Assembly (NCBI RefSeq): GCF_030272615.1
Contig: NC_081413.1
Coordinates: forward strand, 332,484,302 to 332,548,301
From: Cryptomeria japonica
Lineage: Eukaryota > Streptophyta > Pinopsida > Cupressales > Cupressaceae
Direction of reading: 5' to 3'
Length of the DNA: 64,000 bases
Below, piece by piece: positions 23,210 through 34,681 of the stretch. The notes beneath the pieces were generated by a model. It searched no databases and was not told where the DNA came from. It was given only the letters and a program-made list of their open reading frames with translations. Position 1 is the stretch's first letter; every line of letters begins with the position of its first letter. Both the position numbers and the translations under genes were made by a program.

Positions 23210-24170
23210 GTTACTTTATGTATCAACCACCAAAGTATCATTAGGAGTTCTGCTCGCACAAAATGGTAATGAAGGAAAAGAACGAGCCATCTACTACATC
23301 AGTAGAACACTAGTGGGATACAAGCTCAACTATTCACCAACATAAAAATAATGGTTGGCGGTGGTTTTTGCTTCTAAAAAATTAAGACACTATCTACTAT
23401 CTCACTCCATCAAGTTGATTGCTAAAATCAATCCATTGAAGTATTTTCTTAGCAAGGCGACATTGACAAGAAGACTAGCAAAATGGATCATGATTCTAAG
23501 TGAGTTTGATATTGAGTATGGTGATAGAAAAGCTATCAAGGGGCAAGTCATTGCCGACCAACCAGCAGAGGCACCACTTCAAGATGATCGTCCTTTACAC
23601 ATTGAATTTTTAGATGCTGATATCCTAATGGTCACCACAAAAAACATGACAATTATACTTTGATGGTTCATATACACAAAATGGATCAAGAGCAGGCATT
23701 CTATTCATCACACCACAAGGTCATACAATTCCAAAAGCGTACAAATTAAGCTTTCCATGCACCAATAACATAGCATAATATGAAGCTTTGGTTACATGTA
23801 TCAACATGGCTATAGAATGGAATATTACATAGCTACAGGTCTTTGGAGACTGTCAGCTCGTCATCAATCAAATCAATGACGATTATCAAACAAAGGATGA
23901 AAAGATAATGCCTTATAAGAATATGGTTGATGATGTCAAGGAATAATTTGTCGAAATAAATTTTCAGCAGATTCTGAGGAATGACAACAAAGCAGCAGAC
24001 GTCATGTCAACACTTGCTTCTCTGCTTCAGACACAGGAAAATCAAGAGCGTTATGAATTCCTGGTGGAAAAGTTGTTTTACCCTGCACATAATTGCCCTG
24101 ATTCCCAAACTATCTGTCACCTTGTTGGGCATGATTCCTCCCACTATGAAAAACTTACACATACCTGAAT
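23210..24170 (+). pseudogene. Element 2 RNase H and second RNase H, decayed
   Basis: The sequence opens within the RNase H domain (VSLGVLLAQNGNEGKERAIY), has two stops near 23343, and continues with FASKKLRHYLLSHSIKLIAK, the block shared with element 1. The second RNase H is in another frame: FDGSYTQNGSRAGILFITPQ, and VFGDCQLVINQIND for the later Asp. In its Glu motif the family's AEYEAL reads A-stop-YEAL, so the Glu codon itself is now a stop. NKAAD is kept near 23990. Confidence 0.85.
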
Positions 24171-25220
24171 GATAATATCCTCCCTCCTGACTTATCAAAG
24201 AACCAAAAGAGAAACTTTATTCGCCAATCCTCCCATTATACTCTTGTCGCGGATACCCTTTTTAAATGAGGTCTAGACGGCACTCTTTTAAGATGTCTCG
24301 AGCAAGAAGAATTAGTGAAGGCCTTAAATGAAGTCCGTAATGACATTTATGGAACTCATTCAAGTGGTCTTACCCTTTCCAAAAAACTCATACACTTGGG
24401 CTATTATTGGCCAACTATAGAATGCGATTCTTTTTAGATAGCTAAAACATGCAAACAATGTCAGATCCATGTAAATTTTATTCATGCACCAGCACAAGAA
24501 CTTCATGCTTTGGCAACATCTTAGCCTTTTTGCCAATGGGGTCTTGATCTAGTAGGAAATATAAATCCTTCTTCATTCAACGGTCACAATTTCATCCTTG
24601 TAGCTACAAAATATTTCACAAAATGGATTGAGGCAATATCTCTCATCAATATCACAAGAAAACAAATTGCTACATTTATCTTGAACTACATCATCTGTCG
24701 CTATGGAATACCCATGACCATTATCACTGATAATGGGCAACCGTTCAAGAATCAGGATGTACAAGAGCTATGTGAGAAATTCAAAATCCAACACAAATTT
24801 TCCACACCCTACTATCCATAAGGAAATGGACAAGCCAAAGCATCAAACAAAAATATTCTGAAAATACTCAAAAAGACAGTGAATGATTTTGACAAAGATT
24901 GGCATATTCAATTGAACCCTTCTCTATGGGCCTACCATACCAGTATCCGCACACCAACATGTGCCACACCTTTCTCTCTTGTCTATGGATCAGAAGCAAT
25001 ACTGCTAATAGAAGTAGAGATACCTTCTCTACGAGTATCATTACAAGGTCTTATCCTAGATGAAGACCAATGAGTATCTAGATTGCAAGAGTTAGAATTG
25101 ATCCATGAACGCAGAAAAAATGCCTTTGATCATTTGAAGGTATAGCAACAACGAATGTGCCACAGTTATAATCACAAGGTGAAACCAGAGAAAACAAAGG
25201 GAAGTTTGAACCAAATTGGT
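24171..25220 (+). pseudogene. Element 2 integrase, decayed
   Basis: Zinc-binding CKQCQIHV is followed by GLDLVG in the form WGLDLVGNINPSSFNGHNF (first Asp) and TIITDNGQPFKN (second Asp kept). In the last motif, family GQVEASN reads GQAKASN, a Glu-to-Lys change. ATPFSLVYGSEAILLIEVEI and a HERRKNAFDHLKV tail follow. Stops are at about 24438, 24523, 24823 and 25072. Confidence 0.88.
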
Positions 25221-27090
25221 TAGGTCTGTTTATGGTCACAACAGTATTTGGGTCAGGAGCATATCAATTCTCAACACAAGACAGGGATCAGCTCAACGAA
25301 CCCATCAATAGCATGCATCTGAAGAAGTTTTATGTCTAAAAAAGCCGAAAAAATCCAAAAACAGTGAAAATGCAAAAAAATCCAAAAACAGTGAAAAAGC
25401 AAAAAAATCTGAAAATAGTGAAAAAGCAAAAAAATCCAAAAACAATGAAAAATCAGAAACTCCAAAATTAGTGGAAAAGTAGAAAAATCCCCCAAAAAAA
25501 ACCAAAAAACAAAACAAAACAATCAAATATGAGAAAAAGTACAATACAAATAGATGGTGAAAACCCGACAGACATGCACTATCTGTCAGCTAGCTCTTCC
25601 ATCTATTAGTTCATGCATCCTTCCACTTGCATTCATTTTCCATCAGCATTGTTCATATCCATAATGAGCCTTTGTACATACGCAGGCATCATAGTTAATT
25701 TCTCACCCTTGTTTGGATCATTGGGTATATCATAATGACTTTGTTTCTAGGCTTGGGGCAAAATCCTACACCTAGTTGGGGGCAAATTTTTTTTATTGTT
25801 TTGAGCTTAATCAAACATGTAGAGCAACAGTTAGACAATTTTTGTCAAACAAAAAACTAAAACGCATCCAATGTTGAACACAATATCACATTGTCAACCA
25901 TCAAAGGTATCACATGTTAGTCTAAACACATCACACACTTTTCAATGGATGATATCTTTTGCATACTGATTTTAACACTTTGGTTCAACTTTTATATATC
26001 TTGATTTTCGCTATCATGATTTCTTAGTGACTCCAGGATGTCTTTGATTAGAGGAACAAGGAAGGAACATGATATTTTTCTTGTCTGCTATTTGTAAATT
26101 AATCATTAATATGTGCAAATTTATCTCAAGACATATCATTCGAGTATCATCAAAGACATTTCCGATTTGGGTATAGAAATGGTGAATACTGCTTGTTTTA
26201 CGTGAGCAACACTCAGGTCATGTTGGTTCAATTATACCTCAATGTTTGTGCTAACTTGCAATATCAAAATCCAGGAAAGTAGTGGTCAGCTCATCATGGT
26301 TTCATTATACCATCGATGTTTGCACTCACTTCCCACATTTTAAAAAGCACAATGATGATAAAACGCAATAACCCAGTGACTGGTCTGATCGTAGCTTTGC
26401 ATTTAGCTTGCATTTCATTCTTGCATAGGATCCCACAAGCTCATCTTATCCAAGGCCAAATCAATTGCAAGAATAATCAATATATCATCACAAGTGTATA
26501 CACAATCAGACTGATGACTCATCTATCTCCCGATATTGTCGACCCAACGCGAATCTTATGCTACTCCCTCAAATATGCCAACATTAGCATATCTGAATCT
26601 TCTTGCAACCTGATATCAAAAAAATGCCAGTTCTTTATCCAATCAACCTTATCACTTCTATCAATCGATCACATCTGATCTATTCTATCATGTCTTATAC
26701 AAGATGTATCTTTCCTACAGCCAAACATTCTGATCAAGTCTTATACAGGATATATCATTCCTGAATCCAGACTAGATCTTGATCTCTTCAATCTAATCAA
26801 TCATATCCAATCAATCAACCTCTATCAATCATTAGAGCAAGAACCACACCATCATGATCAAAGAACTCACACTTTCATCAATCAACATTGCGGAAATCAA
26901 ATCAATTCTAATCGGGAAATCAATTTCACAACAATCCAAACACTCCAAAGGTCAATTATCTCAATTGATCGCCCGAGGGGGCATCATCGTATCGCAATTT
27001 ATCAATAAATGTCTGGGGCATCCTATCAAACCAATATCATCATCAAAATGAGATTATTCTTTGAATCAACGCATCATCACACCTCGCTTC
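25221..27090 (+). other. Element 2 3' untranslated region
   Basis: This region is non-coding. It includes the 27-bp array and, at 26690-26790, a paired word that is the reverse complement of the leader duplication of element 1 (near 19740-19870). PPT-like GAGGGGGCAT (26970s) and TGGGGCAT (about 27013) also occur. The frame at 26316-26678 has no recognisable product. Confidence 0.55.
25327..25487 (+). repeat. 27-bp A-rich tandem repeat, about 5 units
   Basis: TCCAAAAACAGTGAAAAAGC-like units start at 25354, 25381, 25408 and 25435, 27 bases apart, with a weaker unit at 25461. The frames this leaves open on the minus strand (25271-25544, Phe-rich) are a by-product of the repeat. Confidence 0.88.
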
Positions 27091-27104
27091 AAAGAGGGGC
27101 AAAA
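27091..27104 (+). other. Polypurine tract of element 2
   Basis: AAAGAGGGGCAAAA stands directly before the LTR start TGTATACACC, the same layout and nearly the same bases as element 1. Confidence 0.82.
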
Positions 27105-28277
27105 TGTATACACCTAAAAATGGTCTGAGGATAATTAATTAAATAAGCAATTATTTAATTAATCCTCCTTCCTAATTTAATTGAATTCATCAGCAATTTG
27201 ATTAAATCCCTTTCATCTACTTATTAATAAATCTAAGGATTTATTTAATAGGTTCATTTCAATAGTCCCCTTGATTAATCAATCAAATTAATTAATCCAA
27301 ATTAATTAATTTTCCCCCATTTTAATTCATTTCTTCTAATCTCGTAATTAATTAAAACAAATCAATTGACGAGTTGTTGAAATTTAATTAGTCTTTTCCT
27401 ATTTAAATTCTTAAATATAAATTACCCACATGCCTCCTAACTTGTAACCGCCTAAGCTAACCACCACCTAACCTAACCCATTCCACCTGACCCTGGGTTT
27501 GACTAACCCTATCCTATCTTACACATCCTAACCTCCTATGGGTTGGATATCCTCCCCTTGAGACACATGGAACTTATGTCATATATCTCCTCCCTTGGAC
27601 ACTTGGCTCTTTATGAGAAAGGCTCCTTGACACTTGTCACCACAGAGATGACAAGTGTCCCTTCCTCCAACCTCTTCTCCAACCTCCTCCTATTTCACCC
27701 TTGATATCTTCAGACTCAAACTTGACCGTTGATTCCTGCCACCTCACCCCTGGCCTAAGAAATCCTATAAATATCTCCCATTTTGGAGCACAAAGGATCC
27801 CATCTGATATCATTTTAAGCATTATTACTATAGGTATATCCCTTCTAGCATATCATTTAAGCATTGTTATTATAGGCAATTGCATCTTAGATCTAGTTTA
27901 ATTTGATCATTTTCTAGCATAATTGTTGAATCATGTAGCTTAATCAATCTCTTTTATAGCTTAGTCAATCTCTTTTCTATCTTAACTGCATCATTGTCAT
28001 AGCTTAATCATGCATATCATTAGTTTAATTAGACTCTTGGATCAATCTAGCATAGTCAATCTCATATAGCTTGCATATCATCATCATTTCAAATCCTCCA
28101 TCTAGGTGTAGTCAAGTCACTGGGATTGCTTATCCAGATCTGAGAGAAAATCCACACTCACATCTCTTAGGAGGTGATTGGTTGCTTTGTCATGGTTTAT
28201 CTTTCATTTTCTTTTAAATTTCTGACCATGCTTGTAATGATCTATAGAGTGTTTGTGTTGCAGCTGCAGGTACCCTA
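27105..28277 (+). repeat. Element 2 3' LTR
   Basis: It starts TGTATACACCTAAAAATGG, related to the TGTAATACCCTAAAAATAG of element 1. Its last 150 bases also match the element 1 LTR end (GATTGCTT, GCTTTGTCATGG, TTGCAGCT). The exact 3' end is uncertain by about 10 bases. The ORF at 27701-27901 is incidental. Confidence 0.75.
27766..27773 (+). promoter_or_regulatory. TATA box in element 2 LTR
   Basis: TATAAATA sits about 660 bases into the LTR and is a good match to the plant TATA consensus. The role is inferred from motif and position. Confidence 0.5.
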
Positions 28278-29539
28278 CTTCACACACACGACACATATAA
28301 GTGGACTCCAAGCATTATCAATATTTAATTAATACAAGTGGCTAAAATCCTTAGAGATTGATGATGCTTTGATGACCCCTAGATCAAGACTCTTAGGGTC
28401 TCCTTCCTGATCCTCATCAATAGTGGTCGTGAGCCCATGTATAGCTGTGCACTCCATCCGTGCCATTGAAATTCCTAGATTCTACTCAGTTCTATGCTTG
28501 TTGGAGTTGGCCTATCTATTACCTGCAAAACATAGTAACAAGCCAACCAAGCCTTCTCGAATTCTATTAAGGGTTAGCTCACATATATAATACCAAATTT
28601 AGACCATATAGCATCAATACTGTGGATTTAAAACTTAAATAATGTTAAGATATAGTATGTAGTTGCCACCACACTAGAATAGTTAATGATCTCCTATACA
28701 TCAATGAATCAAAAATAGTCCACTGAAGAATATTAATAGCTATAAAGCAAGACCAGTTATCATAGAGATATACACCTTCAAAGAAGCATACTAACTTAAG
28801 CAAGCAAAGCGCCTTCTTTACAAGTCTAATTATTACTATGCTTGTGGAAGCCATCTTTGCTGATGCCTATAAGAACAATGATGAGTAACCAATCCTACTT
28901 CAAATCCCAACTAAGGGTAGGCACACATATATCCACTTTCAAACCATAATTCAGGCATATAGCATAGTTGTTTGTAATTTTAAATATGTATATTTAAGAT
29001 GAATCAGTATTGGGATGCCATTTTTCAGTGAAATTTGATAAACACCCATTATATAATCAGTAAAGCATTGGACAGACGACAACAAATTTCATTAAGTTGA
29101 AACAAGTAGGCATAAATTTTTCTAATAAGGACTAGTATTTAGTATTTCTGTCAACCCAGAGTACCAGAAGAAAAGCATGTATAACCATAAATTTATATAA
29201 CTAACCAGCGAAGTATTTATGAAGCTAATCCAAGATCAAGCTATCAACCTACCGAAGACATTAGCTAGAAACATATAAAAATAGAGGGTTCATTGTAGTA
29301 GCACAAAACCTATAACCCTCCTCTAACTAGCTACAACCAAAAGAGTAATTAACATAATATACTAAATGTCCATCATGAAATCTATTAAGGATTAAGGTAG
29401 CCTACTATATCAACATGTTGAAATATCCAGGTATTCTGAAAGATAGAAGCTATAAAAAATGCAGACTACCTTAAACAAACAAAATACCTACTAACTAGCT
29501 AACATGCTAGGGTTAATTTTGTAGTAAGCAGCGGTCCAC
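28278..29539. other. AT-rich stretch without a recognisable gene
   Basis: No coding signal was seen. Two loosely similar blocks (about 28550-28620 and 28900-28975, both with CACATATAT and CATATAGCAT) suggest an old local duplication. The bases just after the LTR (CTTCACACACACGACACA) resemble the start of the element 1 leader. Confidence 0.4.
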
Positions 29540-30298
29540 CTAATCCTCTTCCATAGCCTGATTCTCGCCCATTGATAGACCAACCCCTTCATAATTTTGC
29601 AGCTGAGAGATTCTTGAAGCCCCACCTCCACCTATGGGGCTGCTTCTACTTTTATCCCCTTTGATAATAACAGGTGAAAGGACCTGAATCCTTTCTACCG
29701 GGATATGAGGAAGGTCCTCCGGGACATTATATCCCTCCTTCACCAGGTACTCAACCCACCAATTTTTATTAGGGACCTCCTTCATATGAAGCCATTTGAA
29801 GAGAAATTCCAAGTTCCTTTCTATGCTTTCTTGATGCAGATTGAAAGCTCCTTTATCCCTAATGACAAGCAAAGGCCATTTGAAAATAATCCTTCCTTCA
29901 TTCTAGAGCCCTCCTGACCCAACATTGATGTCATAGTCCTTCGACAAGGGAATCCTCAACTTTTCGTCCACATTATTTACTACCAACTCCAAATTACCCA
30001 TAAATTCATCCTTGAAAATGATCCTTGTTAGCAAAATAACCTCACTCTTGCCTACTCCTATTGAAAGAAAGATAATGGCAAATGTGGCCCAAATATCACA
30101 ATTAACTCTATACCAAAATTCATTGTTCACTTCGTCATCCCCTATGATAATTTGAACCGCTCTTCGGGAGAAATCATCCATGTCATTCAGGACAACTCCC
30201 CATCTCTCCGATGTAATCACTCCTCTAAAATCCATCATCCTTCTATCACTGGTAGAGATCAGGCTCAAATTAGACTCAATTTTACTCACTACCTGCAC
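29540..30298 (-). pseudogene. Unrecognised ORF with one in-frame stop
   Basis: Two open stretches (30298-29903 and 29872-29540) lie in one frame with a TAG between at 29903-29905, giving about 250 codons. The frame begins at a TAG directly followed by GTG; the upstream TTTCTTTCCTTTGGC and the GTGCAG could be an intron end, so this may be a last exon. The first half reads like a globular, possibly alpha/beta protein (MDDFSRRAVQIIIGDDEVNN, LLTRIIFKDEFMGN); the second has WLHMKEVPNKNWWVEYL and a Gly/Ser-rich acidic tail. No family was recognised. Confidence 0.45.
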
Positions 30299-31107
30299 CT
30301 AGCCCACAAGCCAAAGGAAAGAAAGTATTAGTATGAATAATTCAAAATAGTTCGCAGTTGAAAAGAGTGCAGAGCCGTCGTACAAAGCAAAAAATGGCGT
30401 TGGAAGTATTAACAAACTTAATTCACATGCACACAATCGATCACCTAGCAAGGTAGGGATAATATGAACATAGCACTATATATAATGATATCCTAAAGCA
30501 TGTTTAAAGGATAGTGATTACTCCTGCCTACATCATATGTCCACGTGACCGGAGAGGGAATGTTCTCTCTAGAAGATTATGAATATAAAGTATTATAAAG
30601 ATATATGAATATAAATAAATAATAATAATATATATATGAGTGGTTAAATATATAAATATATATAAAATAGAGAAAGCGAGATCATAAATTTCTAAGGAGT
30701 TTATTTAGCTCCTCCTTTTTAACTGTTGGGAGATCAATGCAATGGAGTGTAAGTGATACAAATTTTACAAGTTATAGCTTCTATCCAATGTGTGTAGTAT
30801 TTAGTTGTCATCAATAAAAAATTGTGACCTGCAGAAGAGTTTGGTTTAATGACACTAATGAAATATAATGCCCATTAGGCAAATGGTCTCCACCAAATAC
30901 ACCAAATATTTGTCTAAGTCTAAGATCAAACATTATCTAAGTCTACAAAGTAGATAAGATCAAAATTTATCAGAATGAGATCCATTTAACCATTTGCCTG
31001 TTAAATTTTTATCGTATCTGTTTATAAAGCTAATAACAAATCTAACTAGTAACAAAGCTTTCATCGTAACTGTTTATAAAGATAGTAACAAATCTAACTA
31101 AGACTGA
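30299..31107. other. AT-rich spacer with simple repeats
   Basis: No gene was seen. An ATA/TATA-rich simple-sequence stretch lies at about 30590-30670. It separates the ORF at 29540 from the end of U1. Confidence 0.5.
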
Positions 31108-31538
31108 TCAATCACTTAACATTAGATTAATTTTTCTGATATGTTCAACGTCTTCTTGTTCTTTGTGTGTGACACATTCGGCGAGTAGTTTCTTCATCGT
31201 GTATTCTTGGGCATATAGTTCATCAGTAATTTTGGAAACCTGCGGCACCAATTCTTCATCCTCTTTGATCTTCGATACTCTATGCTCTAAATTTCCGCCT
31301 AATTCAGCCTTGAATTGCTCCATTGTCAAGAGCTCACCATCACTCATCAGATTCAAAAGATCTTCTGTATTCTCCAACTTATCCACATCTATTTTCAATA
31401 GTTTATAGTAATGATCATGAGTAACAATCATCTCCTCAGCCTCTAGCCCTATTTTATCACACAACCTCTCCTTCAATGTCACGTGGTTATCCAATCTTGT
31501 GAAAATGCCTTTGTATGCAAACCAAAATGGAGTAGCCT
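31108..31538 (-). pseudogene. U1 ORF, C-terminal part (cut off by element 3)
   Basis: This is the tail end of a long unrecognised ORF whose beginning is at 45126. The frame reads TPFWFAYKGIFTRLDNHVTL, then mostly charged helical sequence (LENTEDLLNLMSDGELLTME, KKLLAECVTHKEQEDVEHIR) to a stop at 31108. Removing 31539-42465 puts this part in exactly the frame of 42856 (collapsed distance 435, a multiple of three), with one TAG at the junction. Confidence 0.7.
31534..31538. other. Target site duplication AGCCT, left copy
   Basis: AGCCT directly precedes the LTR start TGTTGGC and is repeated at 42461-42465 directly after the LTR end CAACA. Confidence 0.9.
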
Positions 31539-33887
31539 TGTTGGCATTGTGTTGTCATTGATATCAACTGACTTTGTGGTCTTTGATATCAACCAGTATA
31601 ATTGTCATGGATAGCAACCGACAGTGTGTGTGTAGTTGAGACCAACCGGTATGCAAGCTAGAGTCACCGGTATACAAGTTGATGCTAGTATACATGTTGG
31701 TACTAACCGGTAAGACTGCAAAGTGAGCATGCCACCGGTATGCTAGTATGATTGCATCTAGCAAGAATCCCACCGGTAAATGATGTTGTCCCTGGAAGAA
31801 GAGAAGACTGAAGAAGGAATGTTGCCTAAGGATTGTAAGGAAGTTGCATCTGCCCAATAACAGGGAAGTCACACCATTGGCCAAAGGTGACATAGATCCT
31901 CTCCCACCGGTGATTGGAAAATTGTGAACCACAGTGTATCTACCTCCACCAACTGGATGATATGTTTGAGCCTTCAGCATGTGAGATCAGAGATGTGCAC
32001 GTAATCAACAAGAGTATGCTGATGTGCTACCAGAACAAACAAGGAGTGATGAGTTTGTCACTTTGACAAACCGACTAATACAAGAACTTGTTAGATGAAG
32101 GTGAAGGAAAGGCTTTCCATCTACAGACAAGATATTCACTCCAAAATTCAGATATAGATTGGTGCAGGACAGTGGAATATTGATGGAGTGGTGCCATCAA
32201 GGATACAATCGGTAAGAGAGCCAAGAGTCAAGGTGAAGTTCTCTCAATCAGATGAAAATGTTAATGGCGAGTAACCCTAGATACTTGTTGAGGACCAGTA
32301 TGTGTGATGTTTGGGCTGACATGATCCACCGGTACAAGGAAGGTGAAGGCATGTAGGTTAATCGATAAGGCAATATATACCGGTAGGGTTAGAGAGCCAG
32401 TAGGCAATGATGGACTGATAGTATGAAGCATATATCGGTTGTGTGTTTTTTGGTTGGTGACTAAGTTGGACTGATGTAGTGGGCTAAGGTGGATGCCAAC
32501 AAAGGTGCCATGTGGAGTCGATATGGTGAACATGCATAAAGTGGTAGATGGAGTGTGCACTGATGAGGTTGTTATAGAGTCAATCGACATTAAATGCAGA
32601 CCCGTAAATCAAGGGATGTGTTGCATAGGTTTGTGGCTCGAGGAAGGTCAAACAGAGGTGATCGATGGAATGCACTAATCAATGCAGAGTGTCTAGGTGT
32701 AGATCAAAGTAGGTGATGCAAACTGCTAAACCATTTATGGTGATTGACCAAGTGCCAAGCCGACAGACTATTTGTGGTTGCTAAGTATAGCAAAGTGTGC
32801 TTTGGAAGAAAGTAGATATGGTGGTGATGCCTGATTGCTTGCAGGTTGTCAATCTTCATGCAGAACGAGGTCTAATTGGATCCAATACTCCTCGCGATCA
32901 GTGGAAGAAACCCTAGCATGCCAAAAGTTTGAAGTTGCATTTTGGTGGGAAAGCTCAGCTATAAGTATGCAGACAAAAGACTGAATAGATTGATGCTACT
33001 AGAAGGTATGATGCCAGTTGAAAGAAAAGAGTTGATCTAACTCGGAGAGTTAAGCAACTGAGCATTTGGAGGTGCACCTAGTAAGAAGGTCTAATAGGGG
33101 ACTAACTGGTAAAGGTCAGAGATTCTGGTAAGCTGCAAGAGTCCATCAGTCAAGACAACCAGTAGTGTTAGAACCCATAGAGAAGAAAGAAACAACAAGA
33201 AAGGATAGAGCAGGGTTTAACCAGTACTATGGAAGTCATCGTTAATGAGGTGGAAAGGCAGACAATTGGTAGAGCTTGAACTGGTAAGGGAACTACAGTG
33301 AGCAGAGGTGAGAATAGGAAGAGAGTGAGAAGAGTGTAGACAAGGCAAAGGCCAAGTAGAGGAAGAGTCAGAGAAGGTGAGGAGAGAACCGACAGAGAGT
33401 AGAGAAGAGGAAGACCAGTGAAGAGACATATTTGTGAGGTTATAGAATTCATTTGTAACCAGATTATAACAAATGTTTAAATATAATGTATTGTAATCAC
33501 TAAGTTGGAGTTTTGTGCAGGGGTTGGTGCCCATAAATCATTAGGGATTGGTGCTCCTTGGGTTGGTTCCCTAAATCAGTAGGGGTGGTGCTCCTTGGTT
33601 TGGTGCCCTAAATGTTGTAAATAATATTTTCATTGTGAGGCTGGATTAGAGCAGTAGACTCCAGCAAATTTTCTCACTGAGGTTTTTCCCATCTTGGGTT
33701 TTCCTCGTATATACTAGTGGCATGTGATGTGACTTTATGTGGTTGCAATATGATGTCTTGATTTATCTCACCGGTAGGTTTGCTTAGTGTTTGCATTGCT
33801 AACTGATACTCACTCTTAGGATTAAAAGGTTAAGAGTTTAGGAAACCACTAATTCACCCCCCTCTTAGTGGTACATTGTGTTCAACA
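31539..33887 (+). repeat. Element 3 5' LTR
   Basis: This is 2349 bp, TGTTGGCATTG...TTCAACA. It is rich in ACCGGT and its decayed forms (ACCAGT, ACTGGT). The frames inside it have no recognisable product and recur in decayed form in the 3' LTR. Confidence 0.93.
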
Positions 33888-33889
33888 AT

Positions 33890-33902
33890 TGGTATCAGAG
33901 CC
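33890..33902 (+). other. Primer binding site of element 3
   Basis: TGGTATCAGAGCC, two bases after the LTR, is the standard complement of the initiator-tRNA-Met 3' end used by plant Copia elements. Confidence 0.9.
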
Positions 33903-33959
33903 TAGGTTCCTGGTTGATAATATTTCTCTAGCTTGGGTAGATTCTGGTATAAGGACACA

Positions 33960-34681
33960 ATGGTTTTTCTTGAGTCAATATCTTCTCTGGTGTTTAATGG
34001 TTTGAACTATTCCATTTGGTGTTGTAGAATGGAAGTCTACTTGTCCTCATTAGGGTATGATGTTTGGATGTCAGTTGTAAATGGTCTCCCTAATCATGTC
34101 AGTCTTGCCACCGATTTAAAAGCAGAAAGAAGATATGGGTGTAATGATGAAGAAATAAAGGTTATACTTTGTGGACTCTCAGATGATGTTTCTTCATAGG
34201 TCGACAGGTGAAAATTGAAAAAAAGCCTATGGGACAGATTGAAGAAACTTTATGACAATGAACCTAGCACTGTAGAACTGGTTTATGGAAGCAAGAAGAT
34301 AAATGAAACAAACACATGTGCAGATGATGAAGATAGATCAACAAACTACTACAACAATGATGAAGAAGAAACCCATCTCTTTATGGCACACGAAACTCAA
34401 AGTGAGGAGCACACATTAGAAGGTGATAATGCAGATGAATCCCACCGACAAGATTTATTTGCCAGTGATGAAGAAGATGAATTCAAAGTTGACCTTGAAG
34501 GTGAATTGGTAAGTGCACTAGAAGAGATGAAAAATGTTAGAAATGAATTTAAGAAATATAAAAAATTAGTTAATAAAGAATGCAGCCAGTTGAGAACATG
34601 CCTTGAAGAATCAAATAATAATATCTACATATTGACATCTCAATGAGAAGAGGCAAAAGGGATGACTGGTGAACTGAATTC
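33960..34681 (+). pseudogene. Element 3 gag, N-terminal part
   Basis: From ATG 33960, VFNGLNYSIWCCRMEVYLSS matches the N-terminal block of Copia gag (UBN2-like). A stop lies at 34197 and the same frame resumes with KSLWDRLKKLYDNE. An acidic stretch and a helical segment (SALEEMKNVRNEFKKYKKLV) follow, then a stop at 34646. Sequence continuity ends at 34681, where element 4 begins; the rest is at 37269. Confidence 0.8.
34514..34681 (+). repeat. Direct duplication flanking element 4, left copy
   Basis: These 168 bp of gag repeat at 37269-37435 (167 bp) with about six differences and one single-base gap. Both copies run from TGCACTAGAAGAG to CTGAATTC. Confidence 0.92.

Larger units (their letters stand above)
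23210..28277 (+). mobile_element. Element 2: plus-strand Ty3/Gypsy remnant split by element 1
   Basis: A plus-strand pol remnant (RNase H, second RNase H, integrase) begins in mid-domain exactly where the element 1 LTR ends. It is followed by a 3' untranslated region, a polypurine tract and an LTR. It is closely related to element 1: the integrase ends share FSLVYGSEA, VEIPSLRVSLQGL and more, and the tract is nearly the same. The 5' half should lie left of the window, beyond element 1. Confidence 0.82.

Noticed and set aside
25271-25544. Phe-rich membrane-like frames on the minus strand
   Set aside because: They are produced by the 27-bp A-rich tandem repeat and have no other support.
31564-33534. 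Several 90-140-codon minus-strand frames in the element 3 5' LTR, with relatives at 40426-42072
   Set aside because: They are in LTR sequence, rich in Leu/Ser/Thr from the base composition, and not conserved between the two LTRs.
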